A stretch of 64,000 nt of DNA from positions 1 through 64,000 of the forward strand of contig JBJMQS010000003.1 in NCBI GenBank assembly GCA_045802605.1, written 5' to 3'. Below are positions 8,155 to 15,512 of this stretch, in pieces; within the stretch, counting starts at the first letter, position 1, and every line of letters begins with the position of its first letter. A program made the translations under genes and the position numbers. The notes beneath the pieces were generated by a model. That model did not search any database. It had not been told where the DNA came from and saw only the letters and a program-made list of their open reading frames with translations. The DNA comes from JBJMQS01 sp045802605. Its GTDB lineage: Bacteria; Planctomycetota; Planctomycetia; Gemmatales; Gemmataceae.

Positions 8155-9481
8155 GTTGACCCCCAAGCAAATCGTCGCGGAACTCGACAAGTACATCGTC
8201 GGCCAGGGTGCGGCCAAGCGGGCGGTTGCGATTGCGGTGCGCAATCGCTGGCGACGGCAGCAACTCCCCGAGGCGCTTCGGCCCGACGTCACCCCGAAGA
8301 ACATCATCATGATTGGACCCACGGGCGTCGGCAAAACCGAGATTGCCCGCCGGCTCGCGCAACTCGTCGGCGCCCCGTTTATCAAGGTAGAAGCCAGCAA
8401 GTACACCGAAGTCGGCTACCACGGCCGGGATGTTGAGAGCATGGTCCGCGATTTGGTGGACTCGGCCGCCGGCATGGTTCGCAAGCAGCAATATCGGCAG
8501 CTCGAGGGAAAAGCCAAGGAGCGGGTTGAAGAGCGATTGCTCGATCTCCTCGTCGGTAAACCCGAGCACTGGCAACCCGACGATACCGAGGAAACGGAAC
8601 GCCGGGAACGAACTCGCGACAAATTCCGCGAACGCCTCCGCGCCGGCGAACTGGAAGACAAGCAAGTCGAGCTCACTGTCGAGGTGAATCAGGCCCCTGT
8701 GCAGATCTTCTCCAACATGGGCATGGAGAACATGGATGTGGACCTGCAAAACATGTTCGACAAGATCATGCCCAAATCCGCGAAATCACGCACGATCTCC
8801 GTGCGTGAAGCGCGAAATGTGCTTCTCGAGCAAGAAACCGAAGCATTGATCGACCGAGCGGCCATTGGGGAGCAAGCGGTCGCGCTCGCCGAGAACCATG
8901 GCATCATTTTCATCGACGAGATCGACAAAGTGTGCGGCCCTGCATCAAGCCATGGGCCGGACGTTTCGCGCCAGGGGGTGCAGCGTGACTTGCTGCCGGT
9001 CGTCGAAGGCACGACGGTCAACACCCGCCAAGGGCCGACCAAGACCGATCACATCCTCTTCATCGCGGCCGGCGCGTTTCACGTGTCGAAGCCGGCCGAC
9101 CTCATGCCGGAGTTGCAGGGCCGCTTCCCGATCCGCGTGGAGCTGACCGATCTGACGCGCGATGACTTGTTGCGCATCCTCACGGAGCCGCAACACGCAC
9201 TGACGAAGCAATACACCGAGCTACTTGCCACCGAAGGCGTGAGCTTGAAGTTCACGGCCGATGGCGTCGGCGCTCTCGCAGATGTCGCATCCGACGTGAA
9301 TCGCACGACGCAGAACATCGGCGCTCGAAGGCTGCACACGATTCTCGAACGGGTCGTGGAGGATGTGAGCTTCGACGGACCTGATCGAAGAGGCGAGACC
9401 GTGACGATCGATGCCGAATATGTGCGCGGCCGATTGGCGGAGATTCTGAAGCGCGAGGATCTAACGCAATTCATTCTTTGA
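8144..9481 (+). CDS. hslU: ATP-dependent unfoldase HslU
   Basis: HslU is the AAA+ hexameric unfoldase that feeds substrates into HslV. The 445-residue sequence carries ELTPKQIVAELDKYIVGQ at the N-terminus, Walker A GPTGVGKTE at residues 58-66, the pore/KYTEVGYHGRDVE region, a long intermediate (I) domain rich in charged residues (about 110-200), Walker B IIFIDEIDKV, the sensor region LMPELQGRFPIRVEL, ARRLHTILERVVEDVSF and the C-terminal DLTQFIL tail that docks into HslV. All catalytic elements are present. GGAG lies 7 nt upstream of ATG 8144. It closes the hslV - zeta-like - small protein - hslU operon and is followed by a perfect 32-bp palindrome. Confidence 0.96.
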   Translation: MAAELTPKQIVAELDKYIVGQGAAKRAVAIAVRNRWRRQQLPEALRPDVTPKNIIMIGPTGVGKTEIARRLAQLVGAPFIKVEASKYTEVGYHGRDVESMVRDLVDSAAGMVRKQQYRQLEGKAKERVEERLLDLLVGKPEHWQPDDTEETERRERTRDKFRERLRAGELEDKQVELTVEVNQAPVQIFSNMGMENMDVDLQNMFDKIMPKSAKSRTISVREARNVLLEQETEALIDRAAIGEQAVALAENHGIIFIDEIDKVCGPASSHGPDVSRQGVQRDLLPVVEGTTVNTRQGPTKTDHILFIAAGAFHVSKPADLMPELQGRFPIRVELTDLTRDDLLRILTEPQHALTKQYTELLATEGVSLKFTADGVGALADVASDVNRTTQNIGARRLHTILERVVEDVSFDGPDRRGETVTIDAEYVRGRLAEILKREDLTQFIL

Positions 9482-9484
9482 AGC

Positions 9485-9551
9485 CTAACCACAGAGACAC
9501 AGAGGCACAGAGAAAACGGTTTTCTCTGTGCCTCTGTGTCTCTGTGGTTAG
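9485..9551. repeat. Perfect 32-bp inverted repeat (CTAACCACAGAGACACAGAG)
   Basis: Arms 9485-9516 and 9520-9551 are exactly complementary with a three-base loop (cgg). The element lies between the convergent hslU and hydrolase genes and is probably a bidirectional terminator. A 30-bp copy of nearly the same sequence is at 25201-25280. Confidence 0.93.
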
Positions 9552-9560
9552 TCTTGGTTC

Positions 9561-10289
9561 TTAGACTTCCTCACCAACGACCTGGTCCATCACCCAGCGA
9601 TTGGCATCTCGCAGCATCTCGGCGTGGAGCCGATGGGTGGTCGGATATGATCGCAGGGCCACATCCAAGCCGGCGGCGTAAAGCACGCGATAGTCACGAT
9701 TTGCGGAAGAGTACGGCACCATCGCATTGGCGATACCGTGGCCGATGAATACCTTCAGTTGCCGCAGTTCCGGCAAGCGGAACAGCGGACGATCCGGGCC
9801 CGGCGAGGGCATCGAACCATTCAGGACCACGAGGCCGGCGAGTTTCTCGGGGAAGCTCAGGCCCAAGCGATAGGCCATGGATGCGCCTTCGCAGATGCCG
9901 GTGAGGAAGATGCGTTCCGAGTGAATGTGATACAAGCGCCGGGTCTGTTCCACGGCACTGAGCACATAGTCTTCGACCAGTGCGTTGCATTCGGAGTCAG
10001 TGTTCCACGAGTAGCCCTGGCGGCGAGCGTTGTGCTTCTCGACACGGCGGGGTCCGCGGAGGCTGATCGCCACGTAGTTGCGCCGGCTGAGTTTGGGCGC
10101 CAACCGCAATGCCTGATCCTCATTCGACCCGTGGCCGTGGAGGAAGACCAGCAGAGGGTAGGGATAATTCGGTTCGTAACCAATAGGAAGGAAAGTCCGA
10201 ACAGGCAGGTTTTTCGGGGACTGCACCTCGGAGGTGTAGAACCCTTCTGCCGGTCGGCGTGTTCGCCATGCGAGGTCTGTTCGCGGCAT
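9561..10289 (-). CDS. Alpha/beta hydrolase of the phospholipase/carboxylesterase family, altered triad
   Basis: From the ATG at 10289 (AGGGA just upstream) the protein is 242 residues, a typical size. Recognisable elements are YPLLVFLHGHGSNEDQAL (oxyanion-loop HG), LSRRNYVAISLRGPRR, the nucleophile elbow RIFLTGICEGASMAYRLGLSFP, LPELRQLKVFIGHG and YPTTHRLHAEML with the His. The elbow reads G-I-C-E-G, so the usual Ser is Cys. The position of the acid residue reads IANAMVP where relatives have a D before the VVP. The protein may therefore use Cys, as dienelactone hydrolases do, or be inactive. The frame extends upstream to 10544, but that extension is low-complexity and unlike the family. Convergent with hslU. 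Confidence 0.8.
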   Translation of the reverse strand: MPRTDLAWRTRRPAEGFYTSEVQSPKNLPVRTFLPIGYEPNYPYPLLVFLHGHGSNEDQALRLAPKLSRRNYVAISLRGPRRVEKHNARRQGYSWNTDSECNALVEDYVLSAVEQTRRLYHIHSERIFLTGICEGASMAYRLGLSFPEKLAGLVVLNGSMPSPGPDRPLFRLPELRQLKVFIGHGIANAMVPYSSANRDYRVLYAAGLDVALRSYPTTHRLHAEMLRDANRWVMDQVVGEEV

Positions 10290-10605
10290 AATAATCCCTG
10301 GTGAGGGGCCAGTGCGGCAGGGGCGAACTCGGGGGCCGTTTCTCGTCCTTGGACCCCGCTGCGCTCTCAAAACTCGTTCGGATATTCCGAACTCCGGGCC
10401 AAGCATACGTTGACGCAAAAAACGTGTCAACGCAGTGACATGTGAACTTGAGTGCAAATTTGCGCTTTTCAATTGATTGACGAACGGATGCAACGGTTGG
10501 GACATTCGCGCTGGAATAGCGAATTGAGGGAAAGTGGGAAACATGATTTGTTCGGGTAAGGAATACGCGTTCCATTCGGTATTTCCCGAACCGTTTTAAC
10601 GGCGC

Positions 10606-11220
10606 CTACCGCAAAATCGACACAGACTCCAAGTAGCGGATCAACTCGACGGCCGCCTCCTGGGGTGATGTGCCGGTCGTATCCAGAATCATTTCTGGTT
10701 GGCTCGGCGCCTCGTACGGGTCATCGATGCCGGTGAAGTTCTTCAACTCCCCAGCGCGCGCTTTTTTGTAGAGGCCCTTCGGATCGCGCGTCTCGCACAC
10801 CGCGATCGGCGTGGCGACGTGCACCTCAATGAAGGGCAGATTCGCGGCCGCGTGTAGCGCCCGCACCATCTCGCGATCTTTGCGATACGGGCTGATAAAC
10901 GCCGTCATCACGATCAAGCCGGCGTCCGAGAAAAGCTTCGCAACCTCGCCGATGCGGCGAATATTCTCTTCACGATCGGCTGCGGAAAACCCGAGATTCT
11001 TGTTCAAACCATGGCGAATGTTGTCGCCGTCGAGCACGTAACAAAGCCGGCCTTCGCGGACGAGTTCATGCTCAAGCGTGAACGCGGCCGTGCTCTTTCC
11101 GGAGCCAGACAAGCCGGTGAACCAGATCGTCGCGCCGCGTTGCTTGAGGATCTTTTCGCGCTCGGGCCGATTGACGTGTCCTTCGTGCCAAGTGATGTTT
11201 GTCGCTTTGATATCGGTCAT
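10606..11220 (-). CDS. cysC: Adenylyl-sulfate kinase
   Basis: CysC phosphorylates adenosine 5'-phosphosulfate to PAPS, the sulfate donor for assimilation and for sulfotransferases. The 204-residue protein shows the N-terminal ATNITWHEGHVNRPEREKIL, Walker A GLSGSGKST at residues 36-44, the DGDNIRHGLNKNLGFS substrate loop, REENIRRIGEVAKLF, VMTAFISPYRKDRE and the lid motif DPKGLYKKARAGEL, followed by FTGIDDPYEAP. These are all canonical, so activity is expected. No cysD/cysN (ATP sulfurylase) is in the neighbourhood, so it works with genes elsewhere. In Planctomycetes, PAPS may feed the many sulfation reactions; that part is inference. Confidence 0.95.
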   Translation of the reverse strand: MTDIKATNITWHEGHVNRPEREKILKQRGATIWFTGLSGSGKSTAAFTLEHELVREGRLCYVLDGDNIRHGLNKNLGFSAADREENIRRIGEVAKLFSDAGLIVMTAFISPYRKDREMVRALHAAANLPFIEVHVATPIAVCETRDPKGLYKKARAGELKNFTGIDDPYEAPSQPEMILDTTGTSPQEAAVELIRYLESVSILR

Positions 11221-11410
11221 CGTTGCTCGTCGGTCATGTTCGGACTATTGATAACTTCCACGTATTATTGGACCTGCGGTCGCAAATGTCCGAGAAAAAT
11301 GCTCGCGGACAAAAGAAAATACCTAGCGCAAACGGCATGCCATTTGCGCTAGGGGATTGGATTTGGTCACCGGCTCCGACCCCAATGTGTCATCCCTCTG
11401 CTCCATACGT

Positions 11411-11472
11411 GTCATCCCGAGGCTTGGCGAGGGATCTGTCTGGGCAGATCCCTCGCCAAGCCTCGGGATGAC
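11411..11472. repeat. Palindrome GTCATCCCGAGGCTTGGCGAGGGATCT
   Basis: Arms gtcatcccgaggcttggcgagggatct and its exact complement flank a short loop. A second copy with identical arms and a different loop is at 32254-32315, and a truncated gtcatcccgag lies just before that one (32232-32242). Two copies 20 kb apart with perfect arms point to recent spread. Confidence 0.92.
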
Positions 11473-11499
11473 ACGATGGGGCGCTCGGGAACCCGCCCT

Positions 11500-11628
11500 C
11501 GTTCCCAAACTCTGTTTGGGAACGCATGTCGGCGAAACTCCGTTTCGCGTTCGTTCTCGCAATGGGGCAGAGTCTCTGTGCGAAGCGGAGCTTCGCGGGA
11601 GTGCGTTCCCAAACAGAGTTTGGGAACG
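11500..11628. repeat. Nested palindromes around CGTTCCCAAACTCTGTTTGGGAACG
   Basis: Two 25-base hairpins, 11500-11524 and 11604-11628, are reverse complements of each other except for the centre, so the whole block can fold into one large cruciform. Between them lie further small hairpins (cgaaactccgtttcg, cgaagcggagcttcg). It sits just downstream of the secreted protein gene on the minus strand. Confidence 0.85.
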
Positions 11629-11650
11629 AGGGGATGGAACGAGGACAGGA

Positions 11651-13168
11651 TTACCGCGCGGCGGTTGGATTGATGCCGATGACCCGTGCTTTGGGCTTCG
11701 GCAACTCCGTCGCCACCGCTTGCGGCGTGACGAATCGACCGACGTTCCCGGCGCGATCGGTGGATTCGATCTTCAGATATGCCTTGGGAGTCGCCTCGCG
11801 CGGCACGGCCCAGCGATATTGGCAGTCGCTGCGCAGCCCTTTGGCGATGACGTGCCAAGGGCCGTCCGGCTGAGTGGTCCAGGAGATTTCGACTGCGTCG
11901 GGCGCCAGGTTGCGATCGCGCACGGTCCAATTGAGCATCAAAAGACCCATGTCGTCGCCGGTGCCGAGCGTGGTGGATTCGAGCTTCACCTCGGGAGCGC
12001 TCGTGTCCACGTCGATCCACCAATCGGGTTGATCGCCCGCAACCGGTGGCGTGCCGACCTGGAGTGCGGTGCTAACAACGAGCACCACCCCATAAAGGCC
12101 ATCCTCACTAAACGAGAGCTCAATTTTGCTGCCCCGGCCCATATCCTCGGCGATCTTGCGCCAGGTCTTTCCTTCGTCCCGAGTGCAATAGGCCTCGATT
12201 CGCTGCACGGCCTGCGTTCCCAAATTATCGAGAGCATAGGCCAGACTGCAACGATACGAGTTCACCACTTGCCGCGTGATCGGCGGCACGCTCGCTGGCG
12301 GTGTGACAGGCGGCGTCGAGACGTTCGGCTTCTCGGTGACCCGCGGCTCTGGCACCGACAATGCGGGCGTTGTCTTTTCGATCGGCGTGACCGGAACCGG
12401 CAAAGCGGGCATCGGATCAATGGCTACGGGTGCTGCCGGGCCTGGAACTGGCGACGCGGGTACCGGCGTCACGCCTATCGGAGCCGAGGTCGCCCGACTC
12501 GGTGTGATTGCCGACGGCGGCGCTGATAGCGCTACCATCTGCGTTGCTTCGTTGCCAGCTTTGTCTTTGCCCTTCACGCGGATCTTGTTTGGCAGCGACC
12601 CATCGGCCGAGCGGTAAACGCCTGGCGTGTCCGCGCCCAATGCGAGTAGCGGCTTCCAAGTTCCATCCGGCAATTCGTAATCGCAGGTGAGCGTGGCTGG
12701 GTCGGGATTCGCATCGCGCATCATGCACTGCACATACGTTTGACCCGACGCGACCACCAATGGCTGCACCACCATTTCGGGCGCTTTGGTGTCGATCACC
12801 ACGATGAGCACGGGCATCAAATGTTCGGTCGAATCGGCTCGGCCATCGTCATCTGTCGGGAAGGCGAACCAGTATTCGCCATCAGCCGGCGCTTGGAATG
12901 TGAATTGTTCTGTCTTCGCGCTGCCGGTTTCTTGCAGCTTCCACGTGCCATTCGGCCCTTTGACGTAAAACTTGACCGACTTGATCTTCGCCCGGTCGGC
13001 GTCTGACATGCGAATCGGAACTTTGACGACTGCGTTACTGGTGTAAGCGATCTTCGGGCCGCTCCCTTTGGAGTCCGCCGCGACCGCCATTGCAGCGAAT
13101 CCAAGCAGACAGCAAGCGATCAGCGTCGTGACTGACAACTGACCACGGATTACTGACCACTGTTTCAT
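11651..13168 (-). CDS. Large secreted protein with Ig-like and Pro-rich regions
   Basis: From ATG 13168 (GAGGGA about 5 nt upstream) the protein is 505 residues. The frame also has a GTG at 13183, but that start lacks a ribosome binding site. The N-terminus MKQWSVIRGQLSVTTLIACC leads into a signal peptide ending near AAMAVAADS. Two Ig-like or fibronectin-like stretches follow (KIKSVKFYVKGPNGTWKL, GEYWFAFPTDDDGRA, IRVKGKDKAGNEATQM). A Pro/Val/Thr-rich linker covers about residues 225-300, and then come further beta domains (RIEAYCTRDEGKTWRKIAED, LKIESTDRAGNVGRF). The repeated 'KDKAGN/TDRAGN' strands are typical of bacterial Ig-like domains on surface proteins. Function is unknown. It starts 15 nt after the stop of the lipoprotein gene upstream and is probably cotranscribed with it. 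Confidence 0.75.
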   Translation of the reverse strand: MKQWSVIRGQLSVTTLIACCLLGFAAMAVAADSKGSGPKIAYTSNAVVKVPIRMSDADRAKIKSVKFYVKGPNGTWKLQETGSAKTEQFTFQAPADGEYWFAFPTDDDGRADSTEHLMPVLIVVIDTKAPEMVVQPLVVASGQTYVQCMMRDANPDPATLTCDYELPDGTWKPLLALGADTPGVYRSADGSLPNKIRVKGKDKAGNEATQMVALSAPPSAITPSRATSAPIGVTPVPASPVPGPAAPVAIDPMPALPVPVTPIEKTTPALSVPEPRVTEKPNVSTPPVTPPASVPPITRQVVNSYRCSLAYALDNLGTQAVQRIEAYCTRDEGKTWRKIAEDMGRGSKIELSFSEDGLYGVVLVVSTALQVGTPPVAGDQPDWWIDVDTSAPEVKLESTTLGTGDDMGLLMLNWTVRDRNLAPDAVEISWTTQPDGPWHVIAKGLRSDCQYRWAVPREATPKAYLKIESTDRAGNVGRFVTPQAVATELPKPKARVIGINPTAAR

Positions 13169-13183
13169 GGCGATCCCTCGCAC

Positions 13184-14413
13184 CTACTCAGCACTGCCGC
13201 GGATGGTCGTCCGCCGCGCGTTGTCAATCGTCAAAGGCAGCGCCTTCTCGGCCACTTTCCCGGTCGGCAAATCCGTGATCTTTGCGACCAAGGTGTATTG
13301 GCCGGGGTTCAGCCGCTGCACCGGGAAGCGGCAAATATGGAAGTAGTCGTTTCGCGGGGCGGTGCAATTATCCGCTCGATCCCGCTGGAATTCGAAGTGG
13401 CTAACAACGATGCCCTGCTCGTTGCGGATCTCCAAAACAGTGGCCAGTTGCGTCGGGCACTGCTCTTTGCTTTCGCAGGAGAAGTTCCGCAACTCCATAT
13501 ACACTTCCACCGACTCGCCGACGTGGAACGCATGATCATCCGGCAAATTCATGATGCCGCGAGCACCCTTCCCGGGCCGGCAGTAGTTCAGCTTCTCGAT
13601 TCGCAGGGCGGCTTTGCCGCGCAAGGTCGTCACCACTTGCTGCAACTGATCGGCGACCTCCGCCACTTCGGACGGATTGGCCTGTTGCATCCCGCAATCC
13701 TGGTATGACTTGATCGCGGAAACGAGATCGGTGACGCAACTCTTCGGCGGCGTCACCAATTTCAATTCTTCTGGCGGCGCCTGCGGCGGCACGACTTCCG
13801 GCGCTTGATAACTCGCTTGCTTAACCGAGGAATCGGTCGGCGTCGGCTGGAGCGTCAAAACTTGGTAGCCCGGCGGATATGGGCCCGGGTCAGCCGCCAA
13901 CTGTGTCATTAATCGTGGCGGGTTCGGCGGCGTCGGCAGCGGCGCGACCGGCATCTCCGGCTGTCGCTTGAGAATCATCGGCGGCGCGGCTTGCGTGGCC
14001 GGCGCTGTGGCCGAGACCACTTGCATCATCTGCGGCGTCGCGAGCGGCGGCTCTTCCGTATGAATCGCGACCACATGAGGCGGTTCCGGCGTCGGGGCCG
14101 GCAATGTTGGATTCGTTTGTGTTTGGTCGGTTTGCGGTGGTGCATTCACGATCTGCACCGGCATCAGCCATTCGCCGTTCGCACCCTGAATTGGCTGCCC
14201 CAATTGTTGCATCATGATGGGCTGCTGCTGGCCAGCCATCGCCATTGCCGGCTGCTGCGGTGCGAGCGGCTCCGGAGCGATTCGCCGAACGGTGGATTGG
14301 GCCGGCGCGTCATTTCGTTGCTCCGGCACTAGGCGCACGGGTGCGCTCATGCACGCGGGCAAGAAAAACGCCCCCAATCCGGCGCAAAGCAATCGAGCAT
14401 AGTAGGTCCGCAT
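13184..14413 (-). CDS. Putative lipoprotein with Pro/Gln-rich middle
   Basis: The 409-residue protein begins MRTYYARLLCAGLGAFFLPAC, a signal peptide ending in a lipobox (LPAC), so Cys21 would be lipidated and the protein anchored in a membrane. Residues about 60-250 are rich in Pro, Gln, Ala and Val (low complexity). The C-terminal 170 residues form a compact domain with several Cys (LNYCRPGKGARG, FSCESKEQCPTQLATVLEI, NYFHICRFPVQRLNPGQYTLVAKI-like elements), which resembles a beta-sandwich with disulfides. I do not recognise the family. The stop directly abuts the start region of the following secreted protein, so the two probably form one operon. Confidence 0.72.
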   Translation of the reverse strand: MRTYYARLLCAGLGAFFLPACMSAPVRLVPEQRNDAPAQSTVRRIAPEPLAPQQPAMAMAGQQQPIMMQQLGQPIQGANGEWLMPVQIVNAPPQTDQTQTNPTLPAPTPEPPHVVAIHTEEPPLATPQMMQVVSATAPATQAAPPMILKRQPEMPVAPLPTPPNPPRLMTQLAADPGPYPPGYQVLTLQPTPTDSSVKQASYQAPEVVPPQAPPEELKLVTPPKSCVTDLVSAIKSYQDCGMQQANPSEVAEVADQLQQVVTTLRGKAALRIEKLNYCRPGKGARGIMNLPDDHAFHVGESVEVYMELRNFSCESKEQCPTQLATVLEIRNEQGIVVSHFEFQRDRADNCTAPRNDYFHICRFPVQRLNPGQYTLVAKITDLPTGKVAEKALPLTIDNARRTTIRGSAE

Positions 14414-14502
14414 CGTACTGACCCCGTCAATGGCGGCGCGGTCCCCTCGCGCCGGGCCGGGGACTATAGCGGCAAGATGGCTTTGTGCAATACCAAAACA
14501 GG

Positions 14503-14598
14503 AGTTAACCGCAGAGTACGCAGAGAGCGCAGAGAAAGACAGAGTAGAGGTATTCTCCAGTTTTCCTCCGCGTACTCCGCGTATGGGCGGTTAACTCT
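14503..14598. repeat. CCGCAGAGTACGC-family palindrome between divergent genes
   Basis: Left arm agttaaccgcagagtacgcagagagcgcagag, right arm ctccgcgtactccgcgtatgggcggttaact; imperfect. It lies upstream of both the lipoprotein gene (-) and sdhC (+), so unlike most copies it is not at a gene 3' end. Confidence 0.8.
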
Positions 14599-14663
14599 GT
14601 TCACCCTGTTCCACACATCTAAGATGAGAATAGGCCTATTAAAACTTGAAGCTGGCATTATCC

Positions 14664-15446
14664 ATGAGTGTCGGAACCGTCGGCGGACCCAAAGGCAATG
14701 TCTCGGTCGATCGGACCTCGGTCCTGGAGTGGGTGGCCCCCGCAGTCAAATCCACCGTGGGAAGTAAATTCCTGGTCGCTATCACCGGCCTGATCCTCGT
14801 CGGCTTTCTGCTCGGCCACTTTGCCGGCAACGCCCTGGTCTTTAAGGGCCGAGATGCCATCAACACCTACGCCCGCGGGCTGCGCGACCTTGGCTGGCTG
14901 CTGTGGGTGGCTCGCGGCGGCCTGCTCGCGGCATTCATCGTCCACATATATCTTGGCACCACGCTGACGATGCGAAACTGGGCGGCCCGGCCCGAGCGCT
15001 ATCAATTCCAAGCGACCATGCGAGCAACGTTCGCCTCGCGGACGATGCTCTTCAGCGGCCTGGTGATCCTGGCGTTCACCATTTACCACCTGGCCCATTA
15101 CACCTTCGCCGTCGTGCAAACCGCGCCCGACGGACGGAACTTCCACGAACTCGTGCAACGCGGCTGGGATCCTGCTCATCCCACCGCACCGCGTTACGAC
15201 GTTTACAACATGGTGGTCTTCGGCTTCTCCAACGTCTGGATCTCCGCCACCTACATCATCGCCCAGTTGATCCTGGGCCTGCATCTGAGCCACGGCATCG
15301 CGAGCACGTTCCAGACGCTCGGTTGGAATTCGCCGAAGTACTGGCCGATGATTCGCAACATTGGCTGGTTGGTGAGCGCGATCATCGTGCTCGGGAATAT
15401 TTCGATTCCAGTCGCCGTGATGGCGGGCTGGGTTCCGCCGGTGTAG
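14664..15446 (+). CDS. sdhC: Succinate dehydrogenase cytochrome b558 subunit
   Basis: Membrane anchor of succinate:quinone oxidoreductase, carrying haem b and the quinone site. The 260-residue protein has five hydrophobic spans, each with the expected His residues: GFLLGHFAGNALVF, LLAAFIVHIYLG, IYHLAHYTFAVV and LILGLHLSHGIASTF. This single-subunit, five-span layout matches the di-haem cytochrome b558 type (Bacillus/Wolinella-like), in which no separate SdhD exists. I start at ATG 14664 rather than the TTG at 14646 because the shorter form is closer to family length; no strong ribosome binding site supports either. The TAG stop is the first part of a palindrome (15443-15498). Confidence 0.92.
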   Translation: MSVGTVGGPKGNVSVDRTSVLEWVAPAVKSTVGSKFLVAITGLILVGFLLGHFAGNALVFKGRDAINTYARGLRDLGWLLWVARGGLLAAFIVHIYLGTTLTMRNWAARPERYQFQATMRATFASRTMLFSGLVILAFTIYHLAHYTFAVVQTAPDGRNFHELVQRGWDPAHPTAPRYDVYNMVVFGFSNVWISATYIIAQLILGLHLSHGIASTFQTLGWNSPKYWPMIRNIGWLVSAIIVLGNISIPVAVMAGWVPPV

Positions 15447-15498
15447 TCCGCGACTGCGTCGCGGATCTCCAACAAGCCGCGACGGAGTCGCGGACTAC
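15443..15498. repeat. Palindrome GTAGTCCGCGACTGCGTCGCGG between sdhC and sdhA
   Basis: Arms gtagtccgcgactgcgtcgcgg and ccgcgacggagtcgcggactac enclose a short loop. The first TAG of the element is the stop codon of sdhC. It may modulate sdhC/sdhA expression ratio, since it is in the middle of an operon. Confidence 0.88.
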
Positions 15499-15512
15499 GA
15501 AGGATTGAGTAC

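Larger units (their letters stand above)
11221..11650. other. Repeat-filled intergenic region
   Basis: This 430-base gap holds no credible gene. It contains two different palindromes (11411-11472 and 11500-11628), described separately. The first 190 bases, upstream of cysC on the minus strand, are comparatively A+T rich and presumably include the cysC promoter, but I cannot place -35/-10 boxes with confidence. Open frames through the repeats were rejected. Confidence 0.6.

Noticed and set aside
11357..12526. A 389-codon open frame on the + strand
   Set aside because: The first part runs through palindromes and the second is antisense to the secreted Ig-like protein.
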